Shown: one piece after another, positions 47,069 to 57,709 of the stretch
Layout of the letters: every line of letters begins with the position of its first letter
How positions within the stretch are numbered: the first letter of the stretch is position 1
From: Neckera pumila
Taxonomy: Eukaryota; Streptophyta; Bryopsida; Hypnales; Neckeraceae
Assembly (NCBI GenBank): GCA_963969595.1
Contig: OZ018408.1
Location: 248,001 to 312,000 of the forward strand
Direction of reading: 5' to 3'
DNA: 64,000 nucleotides
Translations under genes and position numbers: made by a program
Notes under the pieces: model-generated
What the model saw: only the letters and a program-made list of their open reading frames with translations
Told to the model about the DNA's origin: nothing
The model's database searches: none

Positions 47069-48001
47069 TTAACCCCTAAAGGACCGAGGTGATTTTCCGA
47101 CCAAAAACCATTCAAAATTGTCATTTCTATTGCAAAGAGAAAAGAGTTTAAAAAATTGTTTTTTTTTGCATATCCAACCGTAAGATCTTATACTTGACTA
47201 GTATATGAATATGTGGAAGAAATTTCAGAAACTTTGACCACGTAGATTGCAAGATATATGCATTTAAAGTAAAGAAAACAAGTTTTTTTCCACCTTGCTT
47301 GACCAGATTTTTTGGCTTTGAATCTTTTTAGTTCAAATTTTTTGCACTACTGATTTCGATTTTCTACTTATTTATGTTAAGTAGTTGAGTTGAGAATCTA
47401 CCAAAAAAATTTAGGAAAAAAAGCACTTAATTTTCACTCATTAAAAAATTGTTAAGTAGAGGTGGGTTTAAGATTGAAGAAAAAGCTAAATTGTTAATAG
47501 CTTTTAGATGGAATTGAATCACAATAATCCCAACGGTGAGATTGTTCTAGCAAGAAAATCTAACCCTTTCCAACAATTTTTTTTGAAAAATTCTCAAAAT
47601 TGCATTCAAAAATGGATTCTACAACTTATTTTTTCAAGAAGATGCTTAGATTGCCCGGAAAACTAAGATTGTCCATAACTTTCTCATTATTAGTCCAAAT
47701 TGAATGAAACAAAGCTTCACGTGTAGACAAAAATATAATCTTTTAGGAAAAAATTTGAAAAAAAATTATTTTGACTTTTTGTGATTTTTTTTGTGCTGCC
47801 CGCAAAATTCCAATTTTACTTATTGTGCCATAACTTTTGCTCCCGGGCATCAATTAAAATAAAAATTATATATTCACAAAGATCTCGCAGAAATACACAA
47901 CCTCAAAAAATCCCGAAAAATATTACTAAAAATTGAGATCGTAGGAACCTGCCCGGACCCAATTTGTCCCCCGAGGGGACAACCGGTCCTTTAGGGGTTA
48001 A
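47069..48001 (-). mobile_element. TTAA element, family A, copy 3
   Basis: Begins TTAACCCCTAAAGGACC and ends GGTCCTTTAGGGGTTAA, the best-matching pair of termini in the window; TTAA at 47069-47072 and 47998-48001; 933 bp. Next to the right end GTCCCCCGAGGGGAC forms a perfect dyad, as in copy 2 (GTCCCCTTGGGGGAC). Non-coding. Confidence 0.85.
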
Positions 48002-48515
48002 GTTAGGCTATTTGTTTTGTTTTGTTTTGTTTTGTTTGTTACATTGAGGTTTCTTGGGCCGTGCATCCCTGGGTCACGTTCTTGGTACCATCAAAAAGTC
48101 CTCAGTGAGGAAGGGTGCACAAGCTTCGTTTCGTGACGTTTCAACATGTGGTGTGAAAGTTAAAGATTTTTGAGTTACTTTTTATTAAAAAAAATTAGAA
48201 AATTAAATTTACTTTTGTTTGGGCTATGGCAATGGCACAGGGCATATTAGTTATTATTATTACTAGTGTGGCCTATGTTGTTGCTAGAACCAAATAAAAA
48301 TAAGAGTAATTTTCTAATTTTTTTATTCATTAAAACTTCAAAACTCAATATTTTTTTTGCCATAAGTTGGAATGCCACAAAACCAAGTCCATGCACCCTT
48401 CCTTGCCAAGGGCTCTCTGATGGTATCAAGTACGCAACCAGGGGACGCATAGTCCGGGAGATCTCACTGTAACAAACAAAACAAAACAAAACAAAATAAA
48501 ACAAACAGGATATCT
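48002..48515. repeat. Tail-to-tail palindrome of repeat unit F
   Basis: One copy on + (48002-48250) and one inverted (48262-48515) meet around a TTATTATTATTA spacer. Outer ends read TTTGTTTTGTTTTG and its complement. Identity between arms is visibly lower than in the foldback element, so it is older. Confidence 0.75.
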
Positions 48516-48538
48516 TATGGTATGGATTGATCCATATG

Positions 48539-49482
48539 TTAACCCCTAAAGGTCAGAGACTAAGTCTTCACCAAAAACGATCCAAAATTGCCATTTCTAA
48601 TATAAGTACCAAATTTTAGAAAAAAAACATTTTTGGACACATGTAAGCATGGGGGCTTGTAGTAAGCTTATTTGAGAATATGTAGAAAAAATTTCAGAAT
48701 TTTCCACATTGTAGATTGTAAGATATTAACATTTGAATTGACAAAACCCCTTTTTTTGGCCTTGACGAAAATTGGGTAGCTGCACTTCACAAGGTCACAT
48801 TTAAATGAAAAAATATCTAAAATGTGGTTACTCCTTGGATACATTCTTTAAAGCAAGTTGCCAACATGCTTGAAAAAATTCAAATCATTTGGAATTGCAT
48901 AACATATAGGTTAAAAAAAGGATGTAGAAAGAAGTAGAGAATGATTCAAAACACTAAATTGTTAAAAATTTAATTATGGAATTAAAAAATGTCAACCCCG
49001 ATGGTTGTAATGTTGTAAGAATCAAAATACATCCTATACTTTTATTTTTTTCAAAAATTATTAAAAGTTGAGTTAAATAAAGGACTTCAAAGTTCATTTT
49101 AGAGTAGGGAATCTACAATTGCCCGCAAACTAGAACAACTCATAAATTTCATCTCATAAATCAAAATGGAATGATTCAAAGCTTTCCTTGTATATATAAA
49201 TCTAGAATACTGATTTCAAATTTTTATTTTTTTAAAAAGTGATTTTTCAGAAAAAATTTGAGCTGCCCTTGGATTGTTGAAAATGACATATCACCCAATA
49301 ACTTCTTAACCATGTAGTCAAAAGTTTTGAAAATTGTTGGGCCTTATAGCTAATCCTCGGGTACATGTCGTATGAAATTTTTAAAGAAAAAAATAAAATT
49401 TCTGTTTGTAGTGAACTGCCCAAAATTGCTATATTGCCCAAAAAAACGTCTGTTTGATCCTTTAGGGGTTGATAGGGGTTAA
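48539..49482 (+). mobile_element. TTAA element, family B, copy 2
   Basis: Begins TTAACCCCTAAAGGTCAG; the right end reads CCTTTAGGGGTTGATAGGGGTTAA in two overlapping steps (CCTTTAGGGGTTGATAGG, then AGGGGTTAA), i.e. the last bases are duplicated. TTAA at 48539-48542 and 49479-49482; 944 bp. Interior as in 39393. Confidence 0.78.
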
Positions 49483-49876
49483 TGTTAAAAGTTGACTTCC
49501 ATAGAATGCCAGTGCCCCCAAAGATCAAATCTCTACCACATCAAACTCCTTGTATGCAGCAAATCGGGTCCATTCGTCTCTCCATGCCTCCACATGTGTC
49601 GTGACGTCATGCAAGTGGCTCCCGAGTGGGATCGGATCAGTTCGGGTATCAGAGCCAGTTGCCATTGGGGAGCTGGAGGGGTCTGTAAAATTAGAAAACA
49701 GGACTGGACCTTCTGGAGCCTCCGCCAGACCTTGCTCTGTGAACTGTACCTGAGGGGGAGATTTCAGATTTTTTTGCACGCTCTGCCCGTGGTCAAGCTG
49801 AACGGGCCTCCAGTTCCTGCTTCCAAAGGCAACAGGCTCTCAGTCCATCCACTCTCTGCCTCTCTCTCATCATTCG
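49483..49876. other. GC-richer fragment with a PBS-like motif
   Basis: About 390 bp of balanced composition between two TTAA elements. GGTATCAGAGCCAG at 49646 resembles the plant retrotransposon primer-binding site for initiator Met-tRNA (TGGTATCAGAGC), but the expected T is a G and no LTR is evident. Frames of up to 131 codons have no known motif. Confidence 0.3.
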
Positions 49877-50141
49877 TTAACCCCTAAAGGACCAACATGC
49901 GTTTTTTGGCAACATAGAAATTTTGGGCAGGTACGTGTGACTAGAGATTTGCATATTTTGGGCTGAAATTTTTATAGAAGGTGGGGGCAAGGAATATCTT
50001 TCATATGCACCAAATTTCATGACATTTGGAAGTACTAGTCAAAAGTTATGGCCTAATAAGTTACTTTTTTTTGTAACCGGTCAATTCGGGCAGATAAAAA
50101 AAAATAACTTTTTTCAAAAATAAAAATTGAAATTGGTTTAT

Positions 50142-50195
<54 letters not shown>

Positions 50196-50846
50196 CGTGG
50201 AAAGCTTTGAATCATTCCATTTTGATCAATGAGTCAAATGTTACAAGGATTTTTAGTTTGTGGGCAGTTATGGATTCTCTACTCTAAAATAAACTTTGAA
50301 GTCATTTATTTCACTTGATTTTTAATATTTTTCAAAAAATATAAAATCATAGGGTTTAGATTGTTTATCAAGATTGCAACCATTGGGATTGGCATTTTTC
50401 AATTCCATAATTAACTTCTTAACAATTTAGTGTTTTGAACCATTCTCTACTTCTTTCTACTTACTATTTTTTTCCTATATGTTATATAATTCCAAATAAT
50501 CTGAAAATTTTCAAGCATGTAGCCAACTTGCTTTGAAAAATGAACCCAAAGAAGCACAACCATTTTAGAAATTTTTTCATAATAATCTAACCTTGTGAAG
50601 TGCAGCTGTCCGATTTTTTGCAGGGCCAAAAAAAGGACTTTTGCCACTTCAAACGCTAATATCTTGCAATCTACACAATGAAAAATTCTGAAATTTTTTC
50701 CACACATTCCTAAACCAGAGTACTACAAGATCCTATAGTTACATGTATTCAAAAATGATGTTTTTCAAAAATTTGGTACTTGTGCTAAAAATGGCAATTT
50801 TGGAGCATTTTTGGTGAGAACATAGTCAAAGAACTTTAGGGGTTAA
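49877..50846 (-). mobile_element. TTAA element, family B, copy 3
   Basis: Begins TTAACCCCTAAAGGACCAAC and ends GAACTTTAGGGGTTAA; TTAA at 49877-49880 and 50843-50846; 970 bp. Very similar to 39393-40330 read backwards. The extra length comes from an internal TA microsatellite at 50141-50195, absent or short in other copies. Confidence 0.85.
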
Positions 50847-50898
50847 GGCTCCACACTAACTGACTATCCCCAGTCTGATCAGACAGGGCCACCACATG

Positions 50899-51137
50899 AC
50901 CAGGGGGGATTGACCCCTCTATTGCCCCAAGTTTTACCCTTGTAGAAAACATTGAAATTTCTTTATATGTCACATTTGATGCAATTTGCAATTTCTGAAT
51001 TCATATTTGCAATCAGAGACCTCGAATTAGACAAGGGACGTGAAGAAATACAAAATTTGAGCAGCACAGAATAGGGGGCAGTTTTTTTTACATTTACCCT
51101 TCCGATGGGGCAATAGAGGGGTCAGTCCTCCCTGGCC
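50899..51137. mobile_element. TIR element with 10-bp target duplication (Mutator-like)
   Basis: The inverted ends share CAGGG(G/A)GGA(T/C)TGACC then CCTCTATTGCCCCA over 30 bp. The direct repeat CCACCACATG (50889-50898, 51138-51147) flanks it exactly, a length typical of Mutator-like insertion (9-11 bp). The centre matches the repeats at 25.1 and 33.3 kb. Length 239 bp. Confidence 0.8.
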
Positions 51138-51147
51138 CCACCACATG

Positions 51148-52090
51148 GGTGGGTTCCTGCCGAGAAGGTAATAACTGAAGTAACTTACTGAACTATAATA
51201 ACTCCTCCAAGTGGCCAAAGAATGTTCTGTCCTTTCTGTTCTGTGAATCTGTTCATTACACGCGAAACATTTGATTCCGTGCCGGCCTGCCAGGGGCTTT
51301 CCAATCTTTTCTGACGTGGTTCGGGGGTGAGGAAATCTGTGAGGAGGATGGCTTCAGGTGTTTTTTTTTCATTTAATTTAGGCAGTACAGAAAGCGATAT
51401 TCTCTGGAAGCATGAAGCTACTTACATCCTTAGAAATGGATGAAGCTTACAATTTGTGGATGAAATTTCATTTTTTCATCCAAAATGATGAACATTCATC
51501 CAAATTTGAGCGATCCCATCCCCAAGATGTGGTAGCAGCACGCGATTTCTGGATTCTCAATTTCTTTATACAGAAATTGAGTAGATTATTTTGTATCGCT
51601 TTTGAGCGATTTTTCGCTCAAAAAAAATCCCCTGGTCATGGTTTTCAATTCAATTATGAGAACATTGGGCCCTAGGCTGTGGCCTGAGGACAACCCCATG
51701 GCTAGCATGGCCGCTGGGGCGCCAAGGAGGTCAATGGCACGGCTCTTGAGGAGCCCGGCGCAGCCTGGCCGGCCAACCCCCATGGCAGATTCGCCAAGAA
51801 GCCACGCCAAGTGGTTTTGGAGGGAGGAAAATGAAGCCGTTTTGTTGCCTAAAAAAAATTTAATTTTTCATTTCATTTATATATTTCAAATATTAGAATT
51901 ATCTAGCTTCATTGGCTTGATTGTAGCTCAACTCTGCTCATAACCTCAGAATCAGGGTCAAAATTTGCTTCAAAATGCGTGCCGACTTGTTGGCGTGACG
52001 CGCTGAACACTCCATGTTTGCGAGTGCCATCTCTAAATTCTGACGTGCCCGGGCTCTTTTTTGCCTCTAGCGTTCCTCCCGTGGGGTGAC
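51148..52090. other. Intergenic DNA with dispersed-repeat fragments
   Basis: No gene. 51380-51510 matches 46680-46830. Bases 51680-51820 are GC-rich and resemble by composition the interior of the 52094 element. Confidence 0.4.
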
Positions 52091-52093
52091 TAA

Positions 52094-52480
52094 GAGCATC
52101 CCCACTCCAGGCACGGCCAAATGGCACGGCCAGGGAGAACTTAGAGTGTCATTTGACCAAGCCTGGCCCATGTGCCCCACGGCAACACGGGTTACGAATA
52201 CGGGAAACCAGGTTTACACGGCCCCCAAGTGCTACCTCATGAATGCCTACTCGGGGAAAGACATTCATTAATGAAAAGGTCTCTCGAAACTTGGAAATAA
52301 AGTTAAAATAATTCATGCCGAGTTGCAAGCAAGACTCTTCATTTGTCTGGGTGCTCTTCAAATTTGGCCGTGCCCGGCCATTTTTTGGCCCTCGCCGTGC
52401 GTGCCATGGGGCACTCATTATGGCCGGGCACGGCCATTTGCCTAGTTTGAGCCACTTGTTGAGTTGGAGTGGGGATGCTC
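52094..52480. mobile_element. PIF/Harbinger (Tourist-like) MITE, best-preserved copy
   Basis: Perfect 16-bp inverted ends GAGCATCCCCACTCCA / TGGAGTGGGGATGCTC with TAA duplicated at 52091-52093 and 52481-52483. The subterminal parts (GCACGGCCAAATGGC and its complement) extend the symmetry. Length 387 bp, GC-rich; related internal sequence occurs at 31730-31800. Confidence 0.88.
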
Positions 52481-52918
52481 TAATGTGAGTGGCCCCGCCC
52501 ACTGCCCGGGTTTGCCCCATGTGGCGTGCAGCTGTGGGGTCGCTCTAAGGTCAGCTAGCCGGCCCGGCCACATCCCCGCATCCCGCATCCCTCATTGCGC
52601 ATTCCGCATCCAGCATTCCAGCCAGCTAATAAGTTAGCCAGGTCCTGGCTGTGCAGCCGCTGACTGGCGGTATGATTCCGAGGAGTGGGGGCCGGGGAAA
52701 AGCGAGTGTTTGTCGTGGAGTCTCAGAAAAGGGGCTCATGTGAGCGACATCCTCCCGCAATCCGGACGGATCGGAATCTGGGCTGTTTCGGGCACTCCCG
52801 ACGCGCTTGTGGCTTGCCCCTACCCCGGCATGCCCCTCTCTCGCACACGCTCGCTCGTCCGCGGCCCATCTGCTCGGATCAGCTCTCGCTCGCTCGCTCG
52901 GCTCGCCTCTTCCGTCCC

Positions 52919-52927
52919 TTATATGTA
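52919..52927 (+). promoter_or_regulatory. Candidate TATA box of the plus-strand DREB gene
   Basis: TTATATGTA lies about 365 bp upstream of the ATG at 53291, after a (GCTC)n pyrimidine-rich stretch (52886-52904). It is a weaker match than the TATA box of the paralogue. Confidence 0.4.
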
Positions 52928-53290
52928 TCGACTGCAGCACCTTCGTTGCATTCACAATGGGTGAGAATCATTCAGTGGGTCATGTAGTAAAGCTCTGAAA
53001 TTCATTTGCGTCAAGCTCTCTTCCTTCGTTCCCGCACTCCCGATTCCATTCCATTACCCTGGTTGTCTGTCCCCAATTGGGTAGCTACGAGCTAGTGTCC
53101 AGTCCTGTCCTGTCCTGTACGAAACAGGCCCCTCCCCCCTGTTTTGGTGACCGGCGGAGCCGAGTGGGTCGTGTTTTCGATTGGTCCGTGTCTCTTTGGC
53201 TTGCTGGCTTGAATTGCTTCGTCGATCGGTAGGTGTCTCAGTTGCGTCCCTGTGGAATATTTCTAGGTGGGTGGCAGACTCGTCCCAATA

Positions 53291-54031
53291 ATGGTTGAGA
53301 AGGTATCCGCGGCGGCGTTGCACGTCAAGCGAGGGGGCAATCTTTTGGCGCCATTGCGAAAGAACGCTTCGGGCATTGCCAAGAAGGCTTCGCCTTTCAA
53401 GGCCGTGAGCGCGCAGCCGGCCAGCCCCAAGGTGTACAAGGGCGTGCGCATGCGGACGTGGGGGAAGTGGGTGTCGGAGATTCGGGAGCCAAACAAACGC
53501 TCTCGCATTTGGCTGGGCTCCTTCCCCACGGCGGAAATGGCAGCCAAAGCGTACGACGCGGCGGCGGTGTGCTTGAGGGGACAATCCGTGAAGCTCAACT
53601 TCCCCGATTCGCCTCCGCAGCTCACCGTCCGTTGCTTCACTCCACGCGACGTCCAGGCCGCGGCCACCGCTGCGGCCGCGGCGTGCATTCCACCCGCGGC
53701 CTCGCTGACCATGGCTCATCAGACGTTCGAGAGCAGCTGTCTCACCTCGTCACATTCCGAGAACAACGACGCCAGCTCGGAGGACGAGTTCGCCTCTGCC
53801 GTAGCGGACACTGAATGTCCGAGCTCCCAGCTTCATGCCGAGGCGGTGCCCGTGTTGGAATGGATCAAGGCCGAGTTCGGAGACGCGGAGGGCAATCCGA
53901 TCTTCGACCACTCGTTCCTGTCCTCGGAGGTCGCAGTGGATCCCATGCCGGTGAATTTCGAGGACGAACTCCGAATCGAGGACTTACCCATGGATGCTAA
54001 GTTCTACGAGGCCAGTCTTTGGGGCTTCTGA
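53291..54031 (+). CDS. AP2/ERF transcription factor, DREB subfamily (246 aa)
   Basis: Single-exon gene, GC-rich. The AP2 domain spans about residues 48-106 ([19 protein letters not shown] ... [11 protein letters not shown] ... KLNFP), with the DREB-type V14 and E19. It is a clear paralogue of the gene at 16.5-17.4 kb: the domains differ at only a few positions and both proteins start MVEK. That is why I take the ATG at 53291 over the non-ATG frame from 53267. The N-terminal 47 residues are basic (KRGG, RKN, KK), a likely nuclear signal region. The C-terminus is acidic and ends [13 protein letters not shown]; it lacks the Glu/Gly tract of the paralogue. Binding to DRE/CRT elements and a role in abiotic stress are family inferences. 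Large antisense frames over this gene (for example 53054-53719) are shadows caused by its GC bias. Confidence 0.94.
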   Translation: MVEKVSAAALHVKRGGNLLAPLRKNASGIAKKASPFKAVSAQPASPKVYKGVRMRTWGKWVSEIREPNKRSRIWLGSFPTAEMAAKAYDAAAVCLRGQSVKLNFPDSPPQLTVRCFTPRDVQAAATAAAAACIPPAASLTMAHQTFESSCLTSSHSENNDASSEDEFASAVADTECPSSQLHAEAVPVLEWIKAEFGDAEGNPIFDHSFLSSEVAVDPMPVNFEDELRIEDLPMDAKFYEASLWGF

Positions 54032-54850
54032 GACGTAGGGCCCAGCTTGGGGTGTTTTTCACTCTCGAGGGATTGTGCATTTCCAAATCTAGGGTTGAAC
54101 TCCGAAAATTTTCGACGCTCGATCCCTGGCTGGCTGGCTAGCTGCGGGCCCATGTTTGGTCGTAGCGAGTATTTCAAGGAGTGTGCAAGATAGTAGGATT
54201 TGGGGATGTTATTGACGCTGTTCGTGACAGTAACAGAAGTGTTTGTGCCATCGTGACGCAATGACATTCACGCGGGTCTCGATTCCAATGATTTTGTTGC
54301 GTGTCGAAATTGGAGCTGGGTCGTTGGTCGGTCTGGGGACAAATTTGAAATCAGCTGAAGCATCGTGTAGGCAATATTGCAAGTGTAGAGAGCCCTGCGT
54401 TGAGGGTGTGTAACATACGATTGTAGACTGGGACCCAATGGAATTGGACATGTGGATTTCCCCCACTTCTGAAATCAATACATAATTGTAAATATCCATC
54501 TGCTTGCACTGCACTTGACCAATCTTTTTCCAGCAATGATACTTTGGAAACCTCGGTAGACCTGTACAACTTGTGTGTGAAAATTCTCATTCACCTGCAG
54601 TCCCAGAAAAAGATCAATGCTCCTCTCAAGGGAGTTCACCTGATAGCTGATGCACATCCACTTCACCCATGTTCGAAACAGAACCGCACGCAGAAATTAA
54701 AAATGCCTTGGGTTCCATGAAAATGCGACCGAAAATGCCACGCAATCATGCGACACTGAATTTTTTTTCAACCGAGCTGTTAACTCAATTAAAGTGTACC
54801 AGTGTATTGTCGATTATTTATACACAGAGAGAGGCAGCATCATGAGTCGG
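54032..54850. other. 3' flanks of two convergent genes
   Basis: No coding frame recognised. The region lies between the + DREB gene and the - receptor kinase and should hold both 3' untranslated regions. No unambiguous polyadenylation signal was chosen. Confidence 0.5.
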
Positions 54851-57709
54851 TCATCGACAGTGGTGGAGCATATGATCGTCCGGAGAGAAGGAAGGGAGGT
54901 GCCCAGCAGCAAAGAGAGAGCCGCCACCGGAAGTGAAGAGAAAGGACTCAATGGTCATGTCTGCCCAGCCCTCGGAAGCATGTAACCGGCGCACCACGTC
55001 CATCATGTTGGGGCGGGCGCCGGGATCGTCCGCCATGCACTGCAGGGCGATGTGCGCCAGCCCTGCCGCTCCCGCGAGGGAGAAATTGGATCCCATTTGA
55101 GGGTCGACGAATTCACGAACCTTGCCGAGCTCCAACAACGGCTGCACCCATGCCGCCGTGCTCACGGACGTCCGTGTCGTCTTGACGAAGAACACGGGCC
55201 GACGGCCAGTCAGCAACTCCAGCACCAGCGCCCCAAATGCGTAGATGTCGGCGTCCTCGGTCACGACGCCAGTGTAGGCGTATTCCGGTGCTAAGTAGCC
55301 TAACGCTGCCAGAGTTTTGTGCGTTGCGTACATGACCTCCTCCGCGACGATGTCGGACAGGCCGTAGTCCGCGAGGAGCGCGTTGCCTTGCTTGTCCAGC
55401 AGGATGTTGCCTGCCCACAGGTTTTGGTGCACCACTGTCATGGGCTCGAGGAGACCTCCGTGGAGGTGCGCCAGTCCTATAGGGAGAGGAGCACGGTGAT
55501 TCCAGCTTTAGGCTTTGATCGAAGATCGATGATTATTTGAATTGAGGAAATGAAATCTAGGGTTTCGAAGCAATAATATTACCTTTAGCGATGCCGCGGA
55601 TGATTTTGACCCGCGTGCTCCAGTTCAATGAAGCCTCGCTTCGGTCATGGAGGCGGTGGTCGAGGGATCCGTCGGGCACGAACGCGTAGACGAGGAAGCA
55701 TTCCGAGCCCCCTTTGGAGCAGCAGAATCCCAAGAACTTGACGAGATTCTCATGCTTGACTTGCATTAGCGCTTCGATCGCCATTGGAAAGTCCTGCTCT
55801 CCGAGTGTGAAACGCGTGTTGTAGATGGCCTTCACGGCCACCACCGTGCCGTCTCGCAGAGTGCCTTTGTACACTGCCGTGTGGTTTTTTTTCCGTAGCA
55901 GATTCTTCTCGGAGAAATAGTTCGTTGCTATTTCAAGCTCGCCCAAATGTATCCATGAACTCCACTCGGCAGGGCTGGGCAGTCCCTTCGTGGACGTGCT
56001 TCGATCAGACATGACCCTGGACCTGCCCAATACGGAGAAATCGGGTGTGCTGCCATGGAAGGAGTCCTGCGGAGACTTGGCACTTCCGGAGACGCTCTCA
56101 GCTCCTTTCGACACTCCTTTTTTCATGTTGCTGTGGCTGCTGTTTCTGTTTCTGTTGCTGTCGTTGTTCTTGTGGTTGGCCGCGGTGGAGGTGTTAGGAG
56201 GTTTGATGACGGATTTTATGTCGGAGTTGGACTCAAACGCCAACTGCCTCAGCTTCGCATTGCGGCGTCTCAAACAAACGAAAACGAGAATCAGGAAGGC
56301 GCTGCCTCCGATTGCGAAAACGATGGCAGTAGTAATGCTCATAATGGACTTGATTCTTTGGGAGGATGCTGTGGGTGAGGATGTTGGAGGGGTTGCGGTT
56401 GTGGGTGGGCAAGCAGAGATGGTAGCGTCCGACCCACACAGCCCCGTGTTGTTGATGTAGATGAACCCGTGCTGGAGATCAAATAGTCCTGTGACAACCA
56501 ACATTTATTTTTTGGGATGTCAATAAGTCTTGAACTGCTCTTGCAATTTCAGTTAATTGTGCTGCCTCATGCAGTGTTTCGATATATTTTCGTACAGCGC
56601 AAAAACAGAGCTCGGCACTGATTGGTTTGAAGGTCAGCGTACCGGTGGGAACAGGCCCGGAGAGGGAGTTGTTAGACACATCGAGGAAGACGAGATGGGG
56701 CAGATTGGCCACGGAACCGGGAATGGAGCCCGTCAATGTGTTGTTGCTCACATCGAGTCGAGTGAGCATAGTCATGTTGCCGAGCGAGGCCGGCATTGTT
56801 CCATTGAGCTTGTTGGAATTCACGGCCAACGTTTCCAGAGACGAGAGGGTGCCCAGCTCCGTCGGTAGCTCCCCTTCCAAATCGTTGCAACCAAGCTCCA
56901 GAGCTGCCAGCAGGAAACGAGAAGAACAGTCGTTATTGTGACATGAAAGCACGCATGCTCGGCTCTTGAAATGGAGCTTCTCCTACAGTCCTACTTTCTT
57001 GGCACATCTTGATCCTGCAACTCGGAGTGGGTGACATAGGATCATAAAGGTGACTGATGACATGATGGCCGGGGGTATTGAATCAACAGCAAGCATTCAA
57101 GAGAAAGTAAAGGGCAATGAAACGTATATCAGCTAGTCACTACCTTGCAAGCTGGGTAACAAACCCAGCTGAGGAGGAATCCTGCCAGACAAATGGTTCC
57201 AGTTGAGGTACAAATCCGTGAGGTTTGTCAAGGAGGAAAACGAAGCCGGGATGCCACCCCGCAGCTCATTGAAATGGAGGAAGAGACCCGTCAGCGCCGA
57301 GAGCTCCGCCACCGCGTCGGGTATGAACCCCGTCAGCGATCGCCCTTGCAAGGAAATGTTGGTCACTCTCCCCACTGATTATTCATCAACAACAAGCACC
57401 CCGATCCCCCTCAAGTCAAAAACGTTAAACCATAATATCGCAAGGACCATTTGATTTGCTTTTGCAGAAATGTACACAAATGGTGGTGAAGTGACGAGGT
57501 TGCGAATGGGCACCTGCGTCGCAGAGCACACCCTCGAAAGCGCCGGAGCAAGGCTGTCCGTCTGCTTGCCATGACCACAACACCATACCTTGCGGGTCCA
57601 GAGCTGCCTTCACATCGAGCAGTACTTCCACTTCCAGTCTTGCGGCCACCCGAGGACATGTGAACAACAGAAGAATTAATGATAACAGCACACGGCGCAT
57701 CGGCTCCAT
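54851..57709 (-). CDS. LRR receptor-like kinase with atypical catalytic loop (739 aa, five exons)
   Basis: Exons 57709-57514, 57374-57144, 56903-56643, 56488-55583 and 55476-54851 all join at GT-AG introns in phase 1 and total 2220 nt, exactly one frame. Order: signal peptide (residues 1-23), LRR N-cap (LLDVKAALDP...W, C pair), about six LRRs to residue 228, a C-pair region, transmembrane helix (about 278-301), a Ser/Asn-rich juxtamembrane segment, then the kinase domain (about 410-700). The lysine of VAVK is K449. The glycine loop is lost (LLRKKNHTAVYKG). The catalytic HRD is HQN (H548-Q549-N550), and DFG is DYG (568-570). Loss of the catalytic Asp predicts weak or no phosphotransfer. From memory, a VVHQN loop is also found in plant LRR-RLK subfamily IV, so this may be an ancestral trait. 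Likely a plasma-membrane receptor acting through partner kinases; ligand unknown. Confidence 0.92.

Noticed and set aside
49646..49659. Copia-type retrotransposon primer-binding site
   Set aside because: One base off the usual motif, and no LTR, gag or pol sequence around it.
53054..53719. 221-codon minus-strand frame and a 149-codon companion over the DREB gene
   Set aside because: Antisense shadows of a GC-rich AP2 coding region; the + frame carries the conserved domain.
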